Assembly: GCA_963281255.1 (NCBI GenBank)
Contig: OY725488.1
Coordinates: 11,195,524 to 11,259,523, forward strand
Direction of reading: 5' to 3'
DNA length: 64,000 nt
Source: Aphrocallistes beatrix
Taxonomy: Eukaryota; Porifera; Hexactinellida; Sceptrulophora; Aphrocallistidae
Of the stretch, positions 1-12,477 are shown in pieces. Both the position numbers and the translations under genes were made by a program. Numbering within the stretch: the first letter of the stretch is position 1; the number at the start of each line of letters is the position of its first letter. The notes beneath the pieces were generated by a model. It searched no databases, was not told the DNA's origin, and saw only the letters and a list, made by a program, of their open reading frames with translations.

Positions 1-908
1 ATAAAAATAGAATAAAGAAAAAGCTAATCATTTAAGATTAGTTGTAAAAGTAAGCAATGAATAGGAAATATTATTATTAATGAACCACTTTGAAAAAAAT
101 ACTTTGTTCCAACCAGAATTAGGGGAATTTAGGGTGGAAGATTAATCTAAATCGAAAATTTTGATTGGTTCAACTTTCGTCACTTCAAAATTACCCCAAA
201 GGGGATAGATAATTTGAAGATTTTCGAGGGGTAATGGAATCTGATCTTGTTAGAATGTATGGCCTTACTCCAAACTGTGAATTGTAAACTACACTACCTG
301 GCCAAAAGTATTGGAACACCATATTGCTTTGCATCATAAGTAATACTAAAATGGGTCTCTCTACGGACGCCAATCAATTAAAACCACCAAAGTTAAGAAA
401 TCTAGCATCAATTTCGAATTATACACACTCGAATAAATCAATATAGAAGGTTCCTATAGATAATCCTTTCCAAAGCGCAATTACAGTACCTGTATCACCT
501 TGTGCCACTTGCCACCATTATATAAGTATATTATGGAAACAAGTGGATCAAGGTGGCACAAATGATATTAATTCCCTTTAGGCATAATTGAAGAATAGAA
601 AACCTCTAAACTGAGTAACTCGAGTGTGTGTATTTCGAACTTGATATCAGATATTCAATTCCTAAATGTCAAGGATGAGGCTGTATAACGAAAGTTTCCT
701 CAATTTGGTTTTTCGTTTCTAATAAAAAATGGTATTCTAATTCTACAGTGTTGGTGTCATCTGTTTGAACAAAATAAATGTATTTTCGGCCTAAAATGAA
801 CTAAAATGATTTGAAATTGCTATTCTTGGATTTGTTTAAACCATCTTGCCTTAATCTTGTGATTCAGTACAAAATCATTAGTTGGAATGGGGAGTGGGGA
901 CATTTTAG
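1..908. other. gene-free AT-rich DNA
   Basis: No coding region, RNA gene or exon homology could be recognised. Short open frames here show no domain and no codon signal. The stretch ends at a hAT-like element. Confidence 0.5.
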
Positions 909-1445
909 CAGGGTTACCATACGTCCTTTTTTAGAAAGGACAGTCCTTCTTTTTCGCTACCTGTCCTTTTTAAAATATGCTGTCCTTTTTGTCCTTATTG
1001 TCCTTTTTTTCGCTTTTTGTCCTTTTTGTTCTTATAAACTCATTCTTATCCTTTTACGTTTTACTTGTAGATTATATACTAGAATGGCTATCATGATGAT
1101 TTAGCATATTTTGGAAATCGAAACCCTAGGTGAGAATTTACATATATGTCCGCAGCTTCACAAAAAAATTCAAACCGATATCTCTTAAACTCAGGTCTGT
1201 ACACCACATACGGCCGGACACCAGCACTCATTTTAGAACTGTGCTACTATAACATTATATTGGATCAGAGATCCAATATAATGATATAGAAGCACACTAA
1301 AAACATTCAAAACAATTCCTTGGGGTGCTAGCACCCAGACAGCCATTATTGTCGTTCGCTACGCTCTCTCTTTACATCGTTTTTCTAAATCTTCGATCTA
1401 TCCCTGAGTGTCCTTTTTTTTATGACTGAGGAGATGGCAACCCTG
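909..1445. mobile_element. hAT-like non-autonomous element
   Basis: The ends are an imperfect inverted repeat (CAGGGTTACCAT on the left, ATGGCAACCCTG on the right). The flanks are near-identical 8-mers: CATTTTAG at 901-908 and CATTTTTG at 1446-1453. CAGGG termini with 8-bp target duplications are typical of hAT transposons. The interior is unusual: it repeats the word GTCCTTTTT many times near the left end, and its complement is just inside the right end. No transposase is encoded. A second element with the same ends lies at 6002-6380. Confidence 0.65.
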
Positions 1446-1789
1446 CATTTTTGCTGTCCCAATCTCCCCCACTTATGAGGTTCTACTCTACAAGATTGGA
1501 TGAGTTTGTTAAGAACTTATCATATAGCAACTCAGAAGGTGAATAGTTATGTTATCTACGTCCATTTTAATTGAGAGTAGAATTTCTTTAGGAATGAATT
1601 CTCTAAAGCTGTGAAGAGAATTCTTTAGCTGTATATATCGAATGCACTACACAATCTATTTGATAGTTCTCCACGAATCTATCAGTGTTACATCTATCCA
1701 TGCCACTTGATGGTCAAGAGTGCTTAAGTTGTCCTTGTAACCTATCCTCCTTCACTTCACACTTCCTAGATCGTACACATTACACAATG

Positions 1790-3965
1790 ACCGCTGGATT
1801 GTGTGGTATGACATAAATGTACATTTCTATCTTCGTGTCTGTTCATTTTCTCACTGACATGAATAGAGAGTCTCCGTTGTAGACAAACTCTCTCTACTGC
1901 TAGCTCTAGGCACTCTCTCTCATGGAGATTTGGACCAGAGGATTTCTCACAGGAGTGGACATAGGACGCGTTTAGTCCAGGAGTCAGGATCGACAGTTCA
2001 AGTTCAGACGGAAGGAGTGGTGAGGAAATATTCGACTGACCGTTAAGCCTAATACTCCCGAGCTGTCAGCCAATAGAATCCTAGAGATCTGTTTATTAGT
2101 TGATATTATTTAGATCTTATTTGATGTTAGACCTCTACTTGATCACGAGTGTAGTTTGTATTGAATTTTGTTTAAAATTATATTTTTGATGGTTTTACAG
2201 TGTCAAATATATCTCAAAGATTTGGTGCAATCGTTCCTCATTAGCACAAATAGGTTCTGATCGCTGTGTGTGGTATAATGGATCTATACTTTTGCATATT
2301 AATTCTGTGTATGCAGGTACTAAAACCTTTAAAGATATTATTTGTGCTGATTATCCGTACAAGAGATTATCTGCTAGTTTGAGTGTGCGATGCTCCTCCG
2401 TACGATTTTTAACCTGTTTAGGAGCTTTAAGATTTAGAATATTACCCAATACCTAGATTCTAATGTTATTTATCGATTTCGGGGGTTTGGGACTAGGAGC
2501 GTATCTCTGGAGGACTGTATCATACTCTGCATCCGTCACTACATCAATAAGATAGTTTAGTTTTTTCCAGTTAAGACTGACCTACACTGAACATCAAATG
2601 AATTCTTGAGAGAAGAGATCATGTTATTTAAAACCTAGGAATGTTGTGTTGTTTCATGGAATGTTTTAATCTCATTAGTGAGGATAATTTAATACTTAAT
2701 TAATGATAGCAGAGTGATAGAAGATATCTCGATGCTGGTACAACGGGAAAACAAATTCCTTTTGTAGACAATTTAGTCACAAGAGTAATGTTATGTCTAA
2801 TCAGCAGTTTTGATTGCATGATTGCATTGGATATTGCTTTCTTGAGATAAACGTAAAGAGTTCGTTTGCAAATTTGTCTTTAGATGAATTAGTTTACAAG
2901 AATTTGGAATAAGACCACTAATCGAATTTCTGTCTTTAGGAAAATGTTTAAGAAAATTGAATTGATGTGTTGTGTTCTCCGACTTTTGCGATGGATTTTT
3001 TAAGTAGTCGCCGACCCTTCGATCCGCCCAAGGCCGTAGAGAGGGGAGCAGCTTACCCCAAGGTTGGATGGATAAAGTCTGAATATTTATTTAGCAAATT
3101 ATAAAATAATTGGTGAGAGGGGAGTATTATCGGAGGTGATTTGTATTTCTAGGACATCAAAATTAGTGAATCTGTCCAAATTGTGAGACAAATGTTTCCT
3201 TGGGCTTTGCCCTTGGACCCCACTGGGGGACTACAGCGATACCCAGCTGGTTGATATAACCCCCACCACAAAAATTCCTAGCTACGTCCATGGATTTGCC
3301 CGTTCTCCCTTGTTCAGGGGACAAGAAGTGCCATCGTGATGTTCTATAGTTTAATTTCTCAGGGAAATTCTTCCAAAAGTATGTGACGTTTCCATCTCTT
3401 CAAGAAATTCTTGCATACTAGGACATAACGACTCTTTCTTAGCTCAATCTTAACTCTCTTCTCTTAGTTATGTTATACCTGCCAACTGTCCTGTTTTTGG
3501 TGGGACTTCCCGCTTTGTATTTCTGTATAATACTTTTCTATTGCTCCCGCCATGTCCCGTGAAATTCAGCAACGCTGCATCCCGCTTTTATGATGGCTCA
3601 AGTTGGCCTGTATATTATGTCCATGTGACAAGGGTAAGATTCGGTAAATAAACATAATTTGAAGTCTATTGATTCTACGCTAGCTCTTGAATGGACAATC
3701 CTCGCCTCAGTGGGAGAGAGTTGGACCGCACTCTCTCTCCTGACGACGCAGTCCGTCGTCCGGCAGAAGAGAGCTCACACTCACAGACTCAGTCCGCCAT
3801 TCTTTCCAGCTCCTGCAGCCTCTCTCCGCACTCAGACAGACAGCGGAGATCCGTTGAAGAACTACGTCAAACGGTGCTGGGACGGAGGAAGGCAGGAGTG
3901 TATCTCCGAGGATAAGCTGCTACTTTCTAGTTGGTTACCATTACTCCTATTATCTCTGATGTAGA
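1790..3965. repeat. segmental duplication, left copy
   Basis: This stretch is collinear with 7515-10500. The match starts with the block beginning GACATAAATGTACATTTC and runs through several shared blocks to the CSE1L first exon and its 5' flank. The two copies differ by substitutions and by insertions present only in the right copy. Those insertions are the Helitron-like element at 8846-9290 and a palindromic GC-rich insert near 9880-10057. The left copy therefore shows the unoccupied sites. Part of the same block recurs, inverted, near 16945-17130. Confidence 0.8.
3690..3915 (+). pseudogene. decayed duplicate of CSE1L exon 1
   Basis: The 5' flank (TTGAAGTCTATTGATTCT) and ATGGAC start match the true exon at 10221. 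The LDRTLSPDDAVRRPAEE stretch is preserved in one frame. Small insertions and deletions then scatter the rest over several frames: a match to the KNYVKRYW segment of the true exon, KNYVKRCW, reappears in another frame. Later CSE1L exons do not follow before 10221. It is best read as a pseudo-exon carried by the segmental duplication, not an alternative first exon. Confidence 0.85.
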
Positions 3966-4587
3966 GCTACTGTCCATGATAGTATTTCACAATACCTTCT
4001 CACGATTAGTTAGAGTATAGGTTGAGAGGTCTGCTTCTGTCGATGAAATTTCCACAATTTTCTCGTTTTTCCATTATACCCCACGTTTTTGACCCACCAC
4101 GAAAACCGCCATACAAATAGTATTAAAGTAGGCTTCCACAATAAAATACATACTCAAACTATATGAAATACTCTACTTTTGATTTCAAATTCGTAATCCA
4201 CACATTCTAATTACTCATAATCGAGAGCTTCAACTCAATCACTAACTCCCAAGTTTAAAATCTATCTTTGATATGGAGTGCTACTTGCCCCTAGTCACGG
4301 CCATTAAATATGATAGCGATTAGTAACACAAAGTGGCACAGGTAGATAATTATCTACATGGGAATTAGTATTTGTGTTGTATTTGTGAAAATGAGTAATT
4401 TGGATGTGTTTACGAATTAGAAAAAAAAAGAATATTTCTGAGAGTTTGAGTACATATTCCTTTACAAACAGACCCAATTCAATACTATTTGTGTGGAGGT
4501 TTTCGTGGTGATCGAATACTTCTGTCCGGGAGGTGTATATCCTTGCTATTATAACTCGATTAATGTCTATTTGTGTATATATATATA

Positions 4588-5096
4588 CAGTCGACTCTCG
4601 TTAACACGTACACCAAGGGATCGTGGAGATTTGTACTCCTTATCCGGAGTACGTATTAACCGAAGTACGTACATAACCACATTTGTCCAAAATACTCAAT
4701 ATACATAGTGATAACTAAGTGAGATTATGAAATTGTACTTGTCAAATAGAGAACTCATTATCCATGTTGTATTAACGAGATTCGACTGTATTTTCATTGA
4801 GAAATATCTGTCTAGTATCTATCTACGTACATACTACGTACCATATTCAAAGTGCTCGTAGGCACACACCTGTTCGTATTATCAGTGTTCGTATTAACCG
4901 ATGCATTTAGTATTGAAAACGCACTGAAGGGGACCCACAAATCGTACTTCTTATCCGATATTTCGTCTTATCCGTGTTCGTGTTAACAGGAGTTCGTTTG
5001 TATATATTTTGCCATAGATTAGGTTGGGGAATCAAAACTTGTACTTCTTATCCGATTGTACTCCTTATCCGTGTTCGTATTAACGAGAGTCGACTG
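4588..5096. mobile_element. pogo/Tigger-like MITE
   Basis: This 509-bp element has inverted termini CAGTCGACTCTCGTTAA and TTAACGAGAGTCGACTG, flanked by TA on both sides as expected for Tc1/mariner-pogo insertions. The interior repeats variants of the terminal motif (GTACTCCTTATCCG, GTTCGTATTAAC). No transposase is present. Elements with related CAGTCGACTC or CAGT ends lie at 26360-26544 and 53676-53857. Confidence 0.8.
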
Positions 5097-5111
5097 TATA
5101 TATATTAGGGT

Positions 5112-5500
5112 AATCCAAAAAATCGAAAGTTTGAATCTTTAGATGCACACTCTCCAAATAGTTTACCTTGATCACCAAGTATTCACCATAATTTTTCAAG
5201 CAATTCGGAGTTCTATCGATTCCGAGATATTGGTGAAAACAGTTAGGACCATTGATGATTTCAACTACGAAAGCTTGTCCCAAATGTTTTCACCAATATC
5301 TCGGAACTGGTAGATTTTATATCATTAAAAGTATTCAAGGTTAACATAAAACCACCTCCCAAATATCGCAGAAATAAAGTTACTAGTTTATTTAAATATC
5401 AGAAATACGCTCTTTGCAACTTTGCAACAAGCCGCAACCTCGACATATCCCGTTATGAATCAGCACGAGGGAGAGCCTACTTTGCGCGACCACTTTCCAA
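5112..5500. repeat. degenerate fold-back element copy
   Basis: This is a diverged, partly deleted copy of the fold-back element at 29305-29923. Shared blocks include TTTAGATGCACACTC, GATATTGGTGAAA with its complement TTTCACCAATATCTC, AAAACCACC, CCCAAATATC and TTGCGCGACCAC. The two arms can still pair around a centre near 5260. No coding capacity was recognised. Confidence 0.65.
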
Positions 5501-5537
5501 TTTTTCGAAATTTTGACCAGATTCAAACTTTCCAATT

Positions 5538-5624
5538 TTGTGGGAGTCTTGGCTATGGCTCCACTAATTCTGACCTCAGACGAAAATGTCGACTCGTCAT
5601 GGAATTATGACGTCATTGTCACCT
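5538..5624 (+). mobile_element. internal fragment of Helitron-like repeat
   Basis: It matches the conserved core of the Helitron-like family also seen at 8846-9290, 14750-14890 and 21082-21455. The shared words are GGCTATGGCTCCA, CGAAAATGTCGACTC and GGAATTATGACGTCATTG. Both ends are missing. Confidence 0.6.
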
Positions 5625-5659
5625 GCCAAATTATGCTGGAGACATAACTTATGCACCAT

Positions 5660-6265
5660 CCGGGCTTGCCTCATTTACGGGACGGCATCCCGTCCTGTAA
5701 ATTAGTTATCTTAACTCGTCCCGCCCGGTAAATTTGGGCACTTTTCTGTCCCGTCCCGTCCCGTAAACTGGGGCGACTTTGGCCCTAAGAGGTAACTTTG
5801 TCCCACAATAGCAATTTTAATAAAATATACTCAAACTTTATAATATTGCGGTTTAAATACCTTTGGATATATTGAGAGTTTCATTCAACATATTAGCAAT
5901 GATTACATTGATTCATTAGTTTGAGTATATTTTATTAAAATTGGTATTGTGGGACAATTCACCTCTTAGGGCCAAAGTCGCCCCAGTTTACGGTAAATTA
6001 GCAGGGTTGCCGTGGGAATGGAATTTCAATACCCATCCCCATCCCATTCCCACAGGATTTCTGTGGGAATACCCACAAAAACCCACAGAACCCACAGGTG
6101 ACCTCACAAAAAAACCCACAGAAACCCACAAGAAAACGGGCTTGCCTAATTTCCGGGACGGGACGGCATCCCGTCCTGGGAATTAGGTATCTTCACCCGT
6201 CCCGTCCCGGAAATTAGGCATCTTAACCCGTCCCGTCCCGGAAATTAGGCATGCCCCAAGAAAAC
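5660..6265. repeat. GC-rich palindromic word repeats
   Basis: The stretch contains repeated and inverted copies of a word built on CCTAATTTACGGGACGGG and its complement, near 5670-5780 and 6140-6255. A related block sits at 9960-10057. Adjacent arms can pair into strong hairpins. A hAT-like element (6002-6380) has inserted inside this repeat. I interpret it as the interior of a fold-back or MITE-like element, but its true ends are not clear. Confidence 0.5.
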
Positions 6266-6380
6266 CTACAGGAAAACCCACATCTGGGAATACCCATAGA
6301 CTTAAAGTCATTCCCATTCCAATCCCATATGGGAATACCTATGGGAAAACCCACAGATTCCCATACCCACGGCAACCCTG
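6002..6380. mobile_element. hAT-like MITE with perfect 8-bp duplication
   Basis: Termini are CAGGGTTGCC and GGCAACCCTG. They are flanked by the identical 8-mer TAAATTAG at 5994-6001 and 6381-6388, diagnostic of a hAT-type insertion. The interior is a run of near-palindromic words (GTGGGAATACCCACA and variants). It shares its ends with the element at 909-1445 but not its internal word, so the termini are the conserved part. Confidence 0.8.
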
Positions 6381-6388
6381 TAAATTAG

Positions 6389-7514
6389 GCATGCCAGCCC
6401 CACCCTGTCGTTCGAGATGACATTATACAATAGAACTATCACTGGAAAATTGGTGAGCAATTCTTTTTGACCGGTAGTGTACGTATACATGTTTAGATTA
6501 TCTAATTTTCTGATACATTACCTCCTCAATTGGAGAAATCGGGTTGGAACTCCTTGTCTAGGTCCATGTAAAGATTGATCGACCCTTTTTAGGCGTTTGA
6601 ATTTGAAATTATTAGCATAAGACCAATTTTCCCTGAAAAAATGGTCCCCGGAACAATATTCAATGGAAAATTGGTACATTGCAGGACCAAAATTTTCAGC
6701 ATAGGACCAATTTTCTCGCTGACCAAAATTTTCGTGACATACCTCTATAAATGAGGACCTTTTTAAGGGAGCAATATTAGGCCATCTTTTTCCATTTCCA
6801 TGAAATCAACCTCTTTAGTTGGCAGAGTGGTTTTCTGGACGCAAACTTAAACTTAAGTTTAATGCCATAGGACTTTCCAAATGGCGGCGCGCGGGACCTT
6901 TCCATGTGGCGCGTGGACTATTTTGTAAAAGTTCAATTATATCCCATCACATACAGTTCCAGGTAATTCCTTGGAGGTAATTACGTATAAGTATACCATT
7001 ACAAAATATATATCTACTGACCAATTAATTTAGAGACAGAGTTAATATACCTTGTTACGGAACCAGGATTGTATTTTCATTCTGAATAAAATTCATAATT
7101 TAGATTTTAGAAGAATTGCCAGGTTGTGGTGCTTCTAACTTTGAAGACAGAATTCTTAAGGGGTGTGGCATATCACTTCAGTTTGGGAGCAGATTAATTA
7201 AATGTTGATCAAAGTATTTTAATTTAGACTAACCTAACTATGTATGTAAACCAGTATAACAAGATGTTTTGGACGATTAAATTAGATTCTATTTATTAAT
7301 TAGTAGGACATTTTATGTATGTACTAAATTGAATTTACCAAACGAATGTGTTGATTTATCGTGGTGCGAATTGTCGGTATCCCCAATTATTAGTCATAAT
7401 TGGCTTCATTCACTTGTGACAAGATTTTCCCATAGATTTTGGCTTACAACAGTAAAATCGGTGTAACTCGATTTTGAATCTCTTTAGTTCAATATTCATA
7501 CCTCAGCGAGCTCT
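6389..7514. other. no recognisable gene
   Basis: The DNA is AT-rich with no exon, RNA gene or complete mobile element that I can identify. It separates the two copies of the segmental duplication. Confidence 0.5.
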
Positions 7515-8845
7515 TTAACGACATAAATGTACATTTCTATATTCGTGTCTATTCATTTTCTCACTGACATGAATAGAGAGTCTCCGTTGCAGACAAACTC
7601 TCTCTACTGCTAGCTCTAGGCACTCTCTCTCATGGAGATTTGAGACCATAGGATTCCTTACAGGAGTGGACATAGGACGCGTTTAGTCCAGGAGTCAGGA
7701 TCGACAATTCAAGTTGAGACGGAAGGAGCGGTGAGGAAATATTCGACTGACCGTTAAGCCTAATACTCCCGAGCTGTTAGCCAATAGAATCCTAGAGATC
7801 TGTTTATTAGTTATATTAAATAGATCTTATTAGAACTCTACTTGAGTGTAGTTTGTATTGAATGTTTACTTAAAAATTAGATCATTTGTATTTTGATGGT
7901 TTTACAGTATTAAATATACCTCGTTGGCGCAAATAGGTTCTGATCGCTGTGTGAGTAAACTCTAGTTAGTCTAGTATATACTTTTGTTATTAATTCTGGG
8001 TAGGCAGGTAGTAAAGCCCTTGAAGGGTCTTAGTTGTGTCGATGTCATAGAATAATAGAATACGTGTGAGTTCGCTTCTTTAGAAGTATGATTTTAACTC
8101 ATAACGTGTTTTGGAGCGTGAAAATTTAGAATATTACCCAATACGAGTATGCCGTATATTATAATGCTATTTATCGATTAAATATGAAAATTTATGGGTT
8201 TGAGGCTAGGAGCATATCTCTGGAGGGCTGTAATATACCCTGCATCCGTCCATACAATAATCAGATGGATTCGTTTTAACTAAAGTTAAGACTGATCTAC
8301 GCTGAATATCAAATGAATTCTTGAGAAGAGATCATGTTATTTGAAACCAAGGTATCTCTTGTAATGTTTTAATCTCATTAGTGAGGTTAATTTAAGAATT
8401 AATTAATAATAGCAGAGTGATAGAAGATATCTCGATGCTGGTACGACGATAAAACAAATTCCTTTTGTAGACAATTTAGTGTACAAGAGTAATGTTATGT
8501 CTAGTCAGCAGTTTTAAGATGTGTTTTTCAATTATTGCAATGCAGACTTTCTTGGGATTTATGTTAGATGAAATATACGTAAAGAGTTCGTTTGCAAATT
8601 TGTTTTTAGATGAATTAATTTTCAAGAATTTGGAAAAAGACCACAATCGAATGTCTGTATTTCGGAAAATATTAAGAATTGATGTGTTGTGTTCTCCGAG
8701 TTTTGCGATGGATGTTAAGTTGTCGCCATAGGCGTCGTAGATTTAGTGGCCGATCCTTCGATCCGCCCGAGGGCGTAGGGAGGAGGGTCAGGGGGGGGCT
8801 GCTGCCCCCCCTGACTGGATAAAGTCTGAATATTTATTTAGTAAA

Positions 8846-9290
8846 TCCTTACTGTTAAAACTCGATTAAAGCTGATTTTTGGCATGTGGGAGTCTTTTGG
8901 CTATGGCTCCAGTAAGTTCTGAATTATGACGTCATTGTCACCTTTTTTATGATTAAAAATTTCAGTTTTTCGACTATAACAAACAGCCATTTTAGGTGAT
9001 AGGGCTGAAATTTTAATGGAATGTGTATACTAATATATCTCACATATGATACAACTATCATCAAAAATGATGCTCATCACTCTGTTATGACGTCATCATT
9101 ACGCGTCAAAAAATTTAAAAATTGTCAAATTTGGTGATTTTTCGTGCAATATCGATTATAACAGTAGGATAGACGTATTTAGAGATTCCTCGTTTTATCC
9201 CCGTTTTAATTGATCAATGTGACCTCAGGCGCCTCTGGTGGACGCAAGGTGTCAGCCAGCTGCGCAGTGAAAATAGGCGAAGCGCGCTTG
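8846..9290 (+). mobile_element. non-autonomous Helitron-like element
   Basis: It starts TCCTTACTGTTAAAACTCG and ends in a GC-rich inverted segment finishing GCGCGCTTG, inserted between A and T. The sister duplication copy (near 3090-3105) reads through this point without the element, so the boundaries are well supported. A TC start, a hairpin near the 3' end and A/T insertion without target duplication are Helitron hallmarks. There is no Rep/helicase, so it is non-autonomous. Confidence 0.75.
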
Positions 9291-10220
9291 TAAAATAATT
9301 GGTGAGTGAGGAGTGTTATTGGAGGTAATTCGCATTTCTAAGACCTCAAATTAGATTAATCTGTCCAAATTGTGGGACAAATTGTTTTTGCCTCCTGGGG
9401 CTTTGCTTGCTCTTGGACCTGGCTTACAGTGACCCCAGACCCCCTTCTGGTTGATATGCCCCCCCTACAAAAATTCCAGGCTATGCCCTTGGACCCGCCT
9501 GTTCTCCTTTGTTCAGGGGCAAGAAGTTGCACATCGTGATGTTTAATACTTTCACGTTTCAAGGAAATTCCTCCAAATGTATGTGACATTTCCGCTCGTC
9601 AAGAAATTATTGCATACTAGGATATAATGACTCTTTCTCACCTTCTATCTTAGCTTTCTTCTCAGTAACAAAGTGCATTTAAATATCTTTCCCTTCTTTT
9701 ACAGCGCATCTTCTCACGGCGCTTTAGATCATTTCTTAGGAATAAATTCTCTAAAGCGCTGTTCGGAGGTGCGTGTATCTAAATTCCAGAGTGAGTATTT
9801 CTCACTTTACTCTCTTAGTTTGTTGAATTGATACCAACTGCCCCGTTTTTGGCGGGATATTCCGCTTTAGTATCTCTTTTGGCTAATTTTCACGAGTGTC
9901 CCGTTTTAACCTGAAATTTCTCTATTATGTCCCGACTTTTTGTAGTCCATGGATAAGGGTATGCCTAATTTACGGGACGGGACGGAACAGCCCCAGAAAA
10001 TCTAGATTCCTAATTTACGGGACGGGATGCCGTCCCGTAAATTAGGCATGCCCCATGTATAATACTTTTCTAATGCGTCCCACTAAGTACCCAGAAACTC
10101 AACGCTTCTTCCCGCTTTTATGATGGCTCAAGTTGGCCTGTATGTTATGTCCATGTAACAAGGGTTACATTTGGTAAATAAACAGAATTTGAAGTCTATT
10201 GATTCTGCGCTAGCTCTTGA

Positions 10221-10481
10221 ATGGACCCAATCCTCGCCTCAGTGGGAGAGTGTCTGGACCGCACTCTCTCTCCAGACGACGCAGTCCGTCGTCCGGCAGA
10301 AGAGCAGCTGCAGTCCTTACAGACTCAGTCCGGCTATTCCTTCCTGCTCCTCCAGCTCCTGCAGGCCCCCTCTCTCTCCGCACACACCAGACAGGCAGCG
10401 GCTATCGCGTTCAAGAACTACGTCAAGCGGTACTGGGACCCTGAAGAAGGCCAGGAACTCATCTCTCCGGCGGATAAGCAG
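10221..10481 (+). CDS. CSE1L: CSE1L exon 1 (codons 1-87)
   Basis: The exon begins with ATG (MDPILASVGECLDRTLSP) and ends at CAG|gtactt, phase 0. It encodes the start of the importin-beta N-terminal domain. The conserved DDAVRRPAEEQL segment and AFKNYVKRYW match CSE1L family landmarks (AIRRPAE, FKNYIKRNW in vertebrates). The Met was chosen because it places the first helix at the family position. Overlapping open frames in the other two phases are shadows. The upstream flank shared with the pseudo-exon at 3690 suggests that promoter or 5' UTR sequence was duplicated too. Confidence 0.93.
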
Positions 10482-10502
10482 GTACTTTCAACATTTTTCG
10501 CT

Positions 10503-10776
10503 GTAACGAATTGATTGAATAAAATTACTAGGCACAGAAAGCTGATTTTTTGGCATGTGGGAGTCTTTGACTATGGCTCCAGTAAGTTCTGAGCTCCGGA
10601 AATGTCGACTCATAATGGAATAATGAAAAATTGACAAATTTGATGATTTTTCGAGCGATGTCGATTATTACGGAAGACAACTGTATTTAGATATGTTATC
10701 TACCATATAATTAATTAATGTGACCCTAGGAGCCTTTTGGGCGCCAGCCGCGCGGTGCAAGTACGCGACGCGCTTG
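10503..10776 (+). mobile_element. 5'-truncated Helitron-like repeat in CSE1L intron 1
   Basis: It contains the family core (CTATGGCTCCAGTAAG, AATGTCGACTCATAATGG) and the GC-rich 3' end finishing GCGCTTG. It begins within the internal GTAACGAATTGATTGA motif, only about 20 bp past the exon 1 splice donor. The canonical TCCTTACT start is missing. Confidence 0.65.
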
Positions 10777-12477
10777 TATCTTATATATTTATGGCGTGAA
10801 GAACTTCAGCTATTGAGACCTCCTAGAGCTGTGATTCTCAACCGGCGAGAAAGTATAGCCACTTGATTAATATTTAAGTAATAACAAATTTGTTCGATTT
10901 TGCTTACTCAATGAAGCGCATTGTTTAGCTTTAGCACATTTTATTGTATTCTTGGAAGTGCTTTTTCAAAATAATATAATGTGTAAATCAATGCATTTTA
11001 TTGAATAGGCGTAATGACGCTACTTTTATATTAGAAAGGGGTGCGAGATTTGATTTCGAAAGCTGAAGGGGTGCGGAAGTCTAAAAAGGTTAAGAAACAC
11101 TGTCCTAGAGTGATCGTCATGTTATCACATCATTTGAGGGGAAGATTGTATTAACGTAGGGGATTAAATGGCATAAATAATTGACCCGGACCAATTTTAC
11201 CACAAATATTTCGTGACAGGGTTAAAGGCTTTCACCTGTCTTAATGTATGTACAATGCATGCCATTCTTAAACTAATTGAGTCATAGCTTTACCTACGTT
11301 ACACTAATGCCTGTTCACTAGTGTTGTATTTTCAACCATGGATGTATTTGAAGCCATTGATTGTCTTATATATTAAAACTCAATGATTTGCTTGTGCGAA
11401 TTGATTAACAACTGGGAGGTGCATGAAATTTGGAAAATATTGGACATTATAGTGCACATGTGCTTTGAAAATGATCGAGTTCGAATGCACATATTATCAC
11501 TTGTGTTTGTTACGGTATATTTGAATGGCGGACATACGGACATTTCATCCTCTGAACATTAGTTACAGGACAACGAGTAGCGGAACTTTCTTCCCTGGAA
11601 TTTTCGTCTCCTGAAATATCCCTTTCGCACCTACTTATTTTTCAATCAAAAGCCCTCATTTTCGCCAAACATGCTCCACTCAAAAAGCCTCAACCCGTTT
11701 ATTTTAGTCTCTATTCTCTAATGAGGCGAAATTCTCGTGAAATTCCTGTGAGGAAGATTTCGCTACACATTTTCCGATAACCATTGTTCAGAAGACGAAA
11801 TGTCTGACAACGAAATGTTCGTGCCAGTTTATATGTGTAGCAACTATTCCTTTTCTTGAGATTTGCTCCCAATTAGGCTGTCTTCCCGATTAATCCGTGT
11901 AATTATACCTCAAATGCACTACAGTCAAAATCAGGTATTTTATCCCGCTTTTTTTACATGGTATTTCTTTCTCGCTAGGGCTTTGTAATATTTTTTCTAT
12001 TATTCGTGTAACTCAATTACAAAATAAGAAACCGGTTTTCTTTTACGTACCAGGTCTTTCTAACTTATCGTTTTTCTTAACATTTCTTTATTATTTATGA
12101 TGTCAAGATTCCAAATCTATATTAATTCCATCGGTTTCTTACTAACGTCTTTTTCTTCTGTTTGAACCTGTAAAAAAATATATAGTAAGAAAAAATCGGT
12201 CCGATTGAGTTCTGCTTTTACGAAAGTCATTACAAATCGACTGTACTCTCTCATGCTTACTGAACCATTCCATTTCTCCACTGAAAATATCTGACATGAG
12301 ACTATAGAGGAGTGTAGTATCTGATTGGTCTGTTTAAAGCAGTCAGTCAAAGCTCACATCTGATTGGCTGAGTTAGCATTAGGCTCATAGACTCGATCTA
12401 TAAATTACCGAACTTTCAAGCTTACCATGTATTGGCAATTACAACTCCAATAATAATCCATCGTCCCATCAACCCAG
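10777..12477 (+). other. rest of CSE1L intron 1
   Basis: No nested gene or intact mobile element was recognised. It ends with the acceptor AACCCAG before exon 2. Confidence 0.6.

Larger units (their letters stand above)
7515..10500. repeat. segmental duplication, right copy
   Basis: This copy is collinear with 1790-3965 and ends with the functional CSE1L first exon. It gained at least two insertions after duplication: the Helitron-like element at 8846-9290 and the palindromic block near 9880-10057. The unbroken left copy shows the sequence before each insertion. Confidence 0.8.

Noticed and set aside
3690..3915. Alternative first exon of CSE1L
   Set aside because: Several small indels scatter the conserved motifs over different frames, so no continuous N-terminal domain can be made.
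8492..8731. 79-residue frame as a small gene
   Set aside because: The duplicate region near 2790-3000 does not keep the frame, and there is no domain or promoter support.
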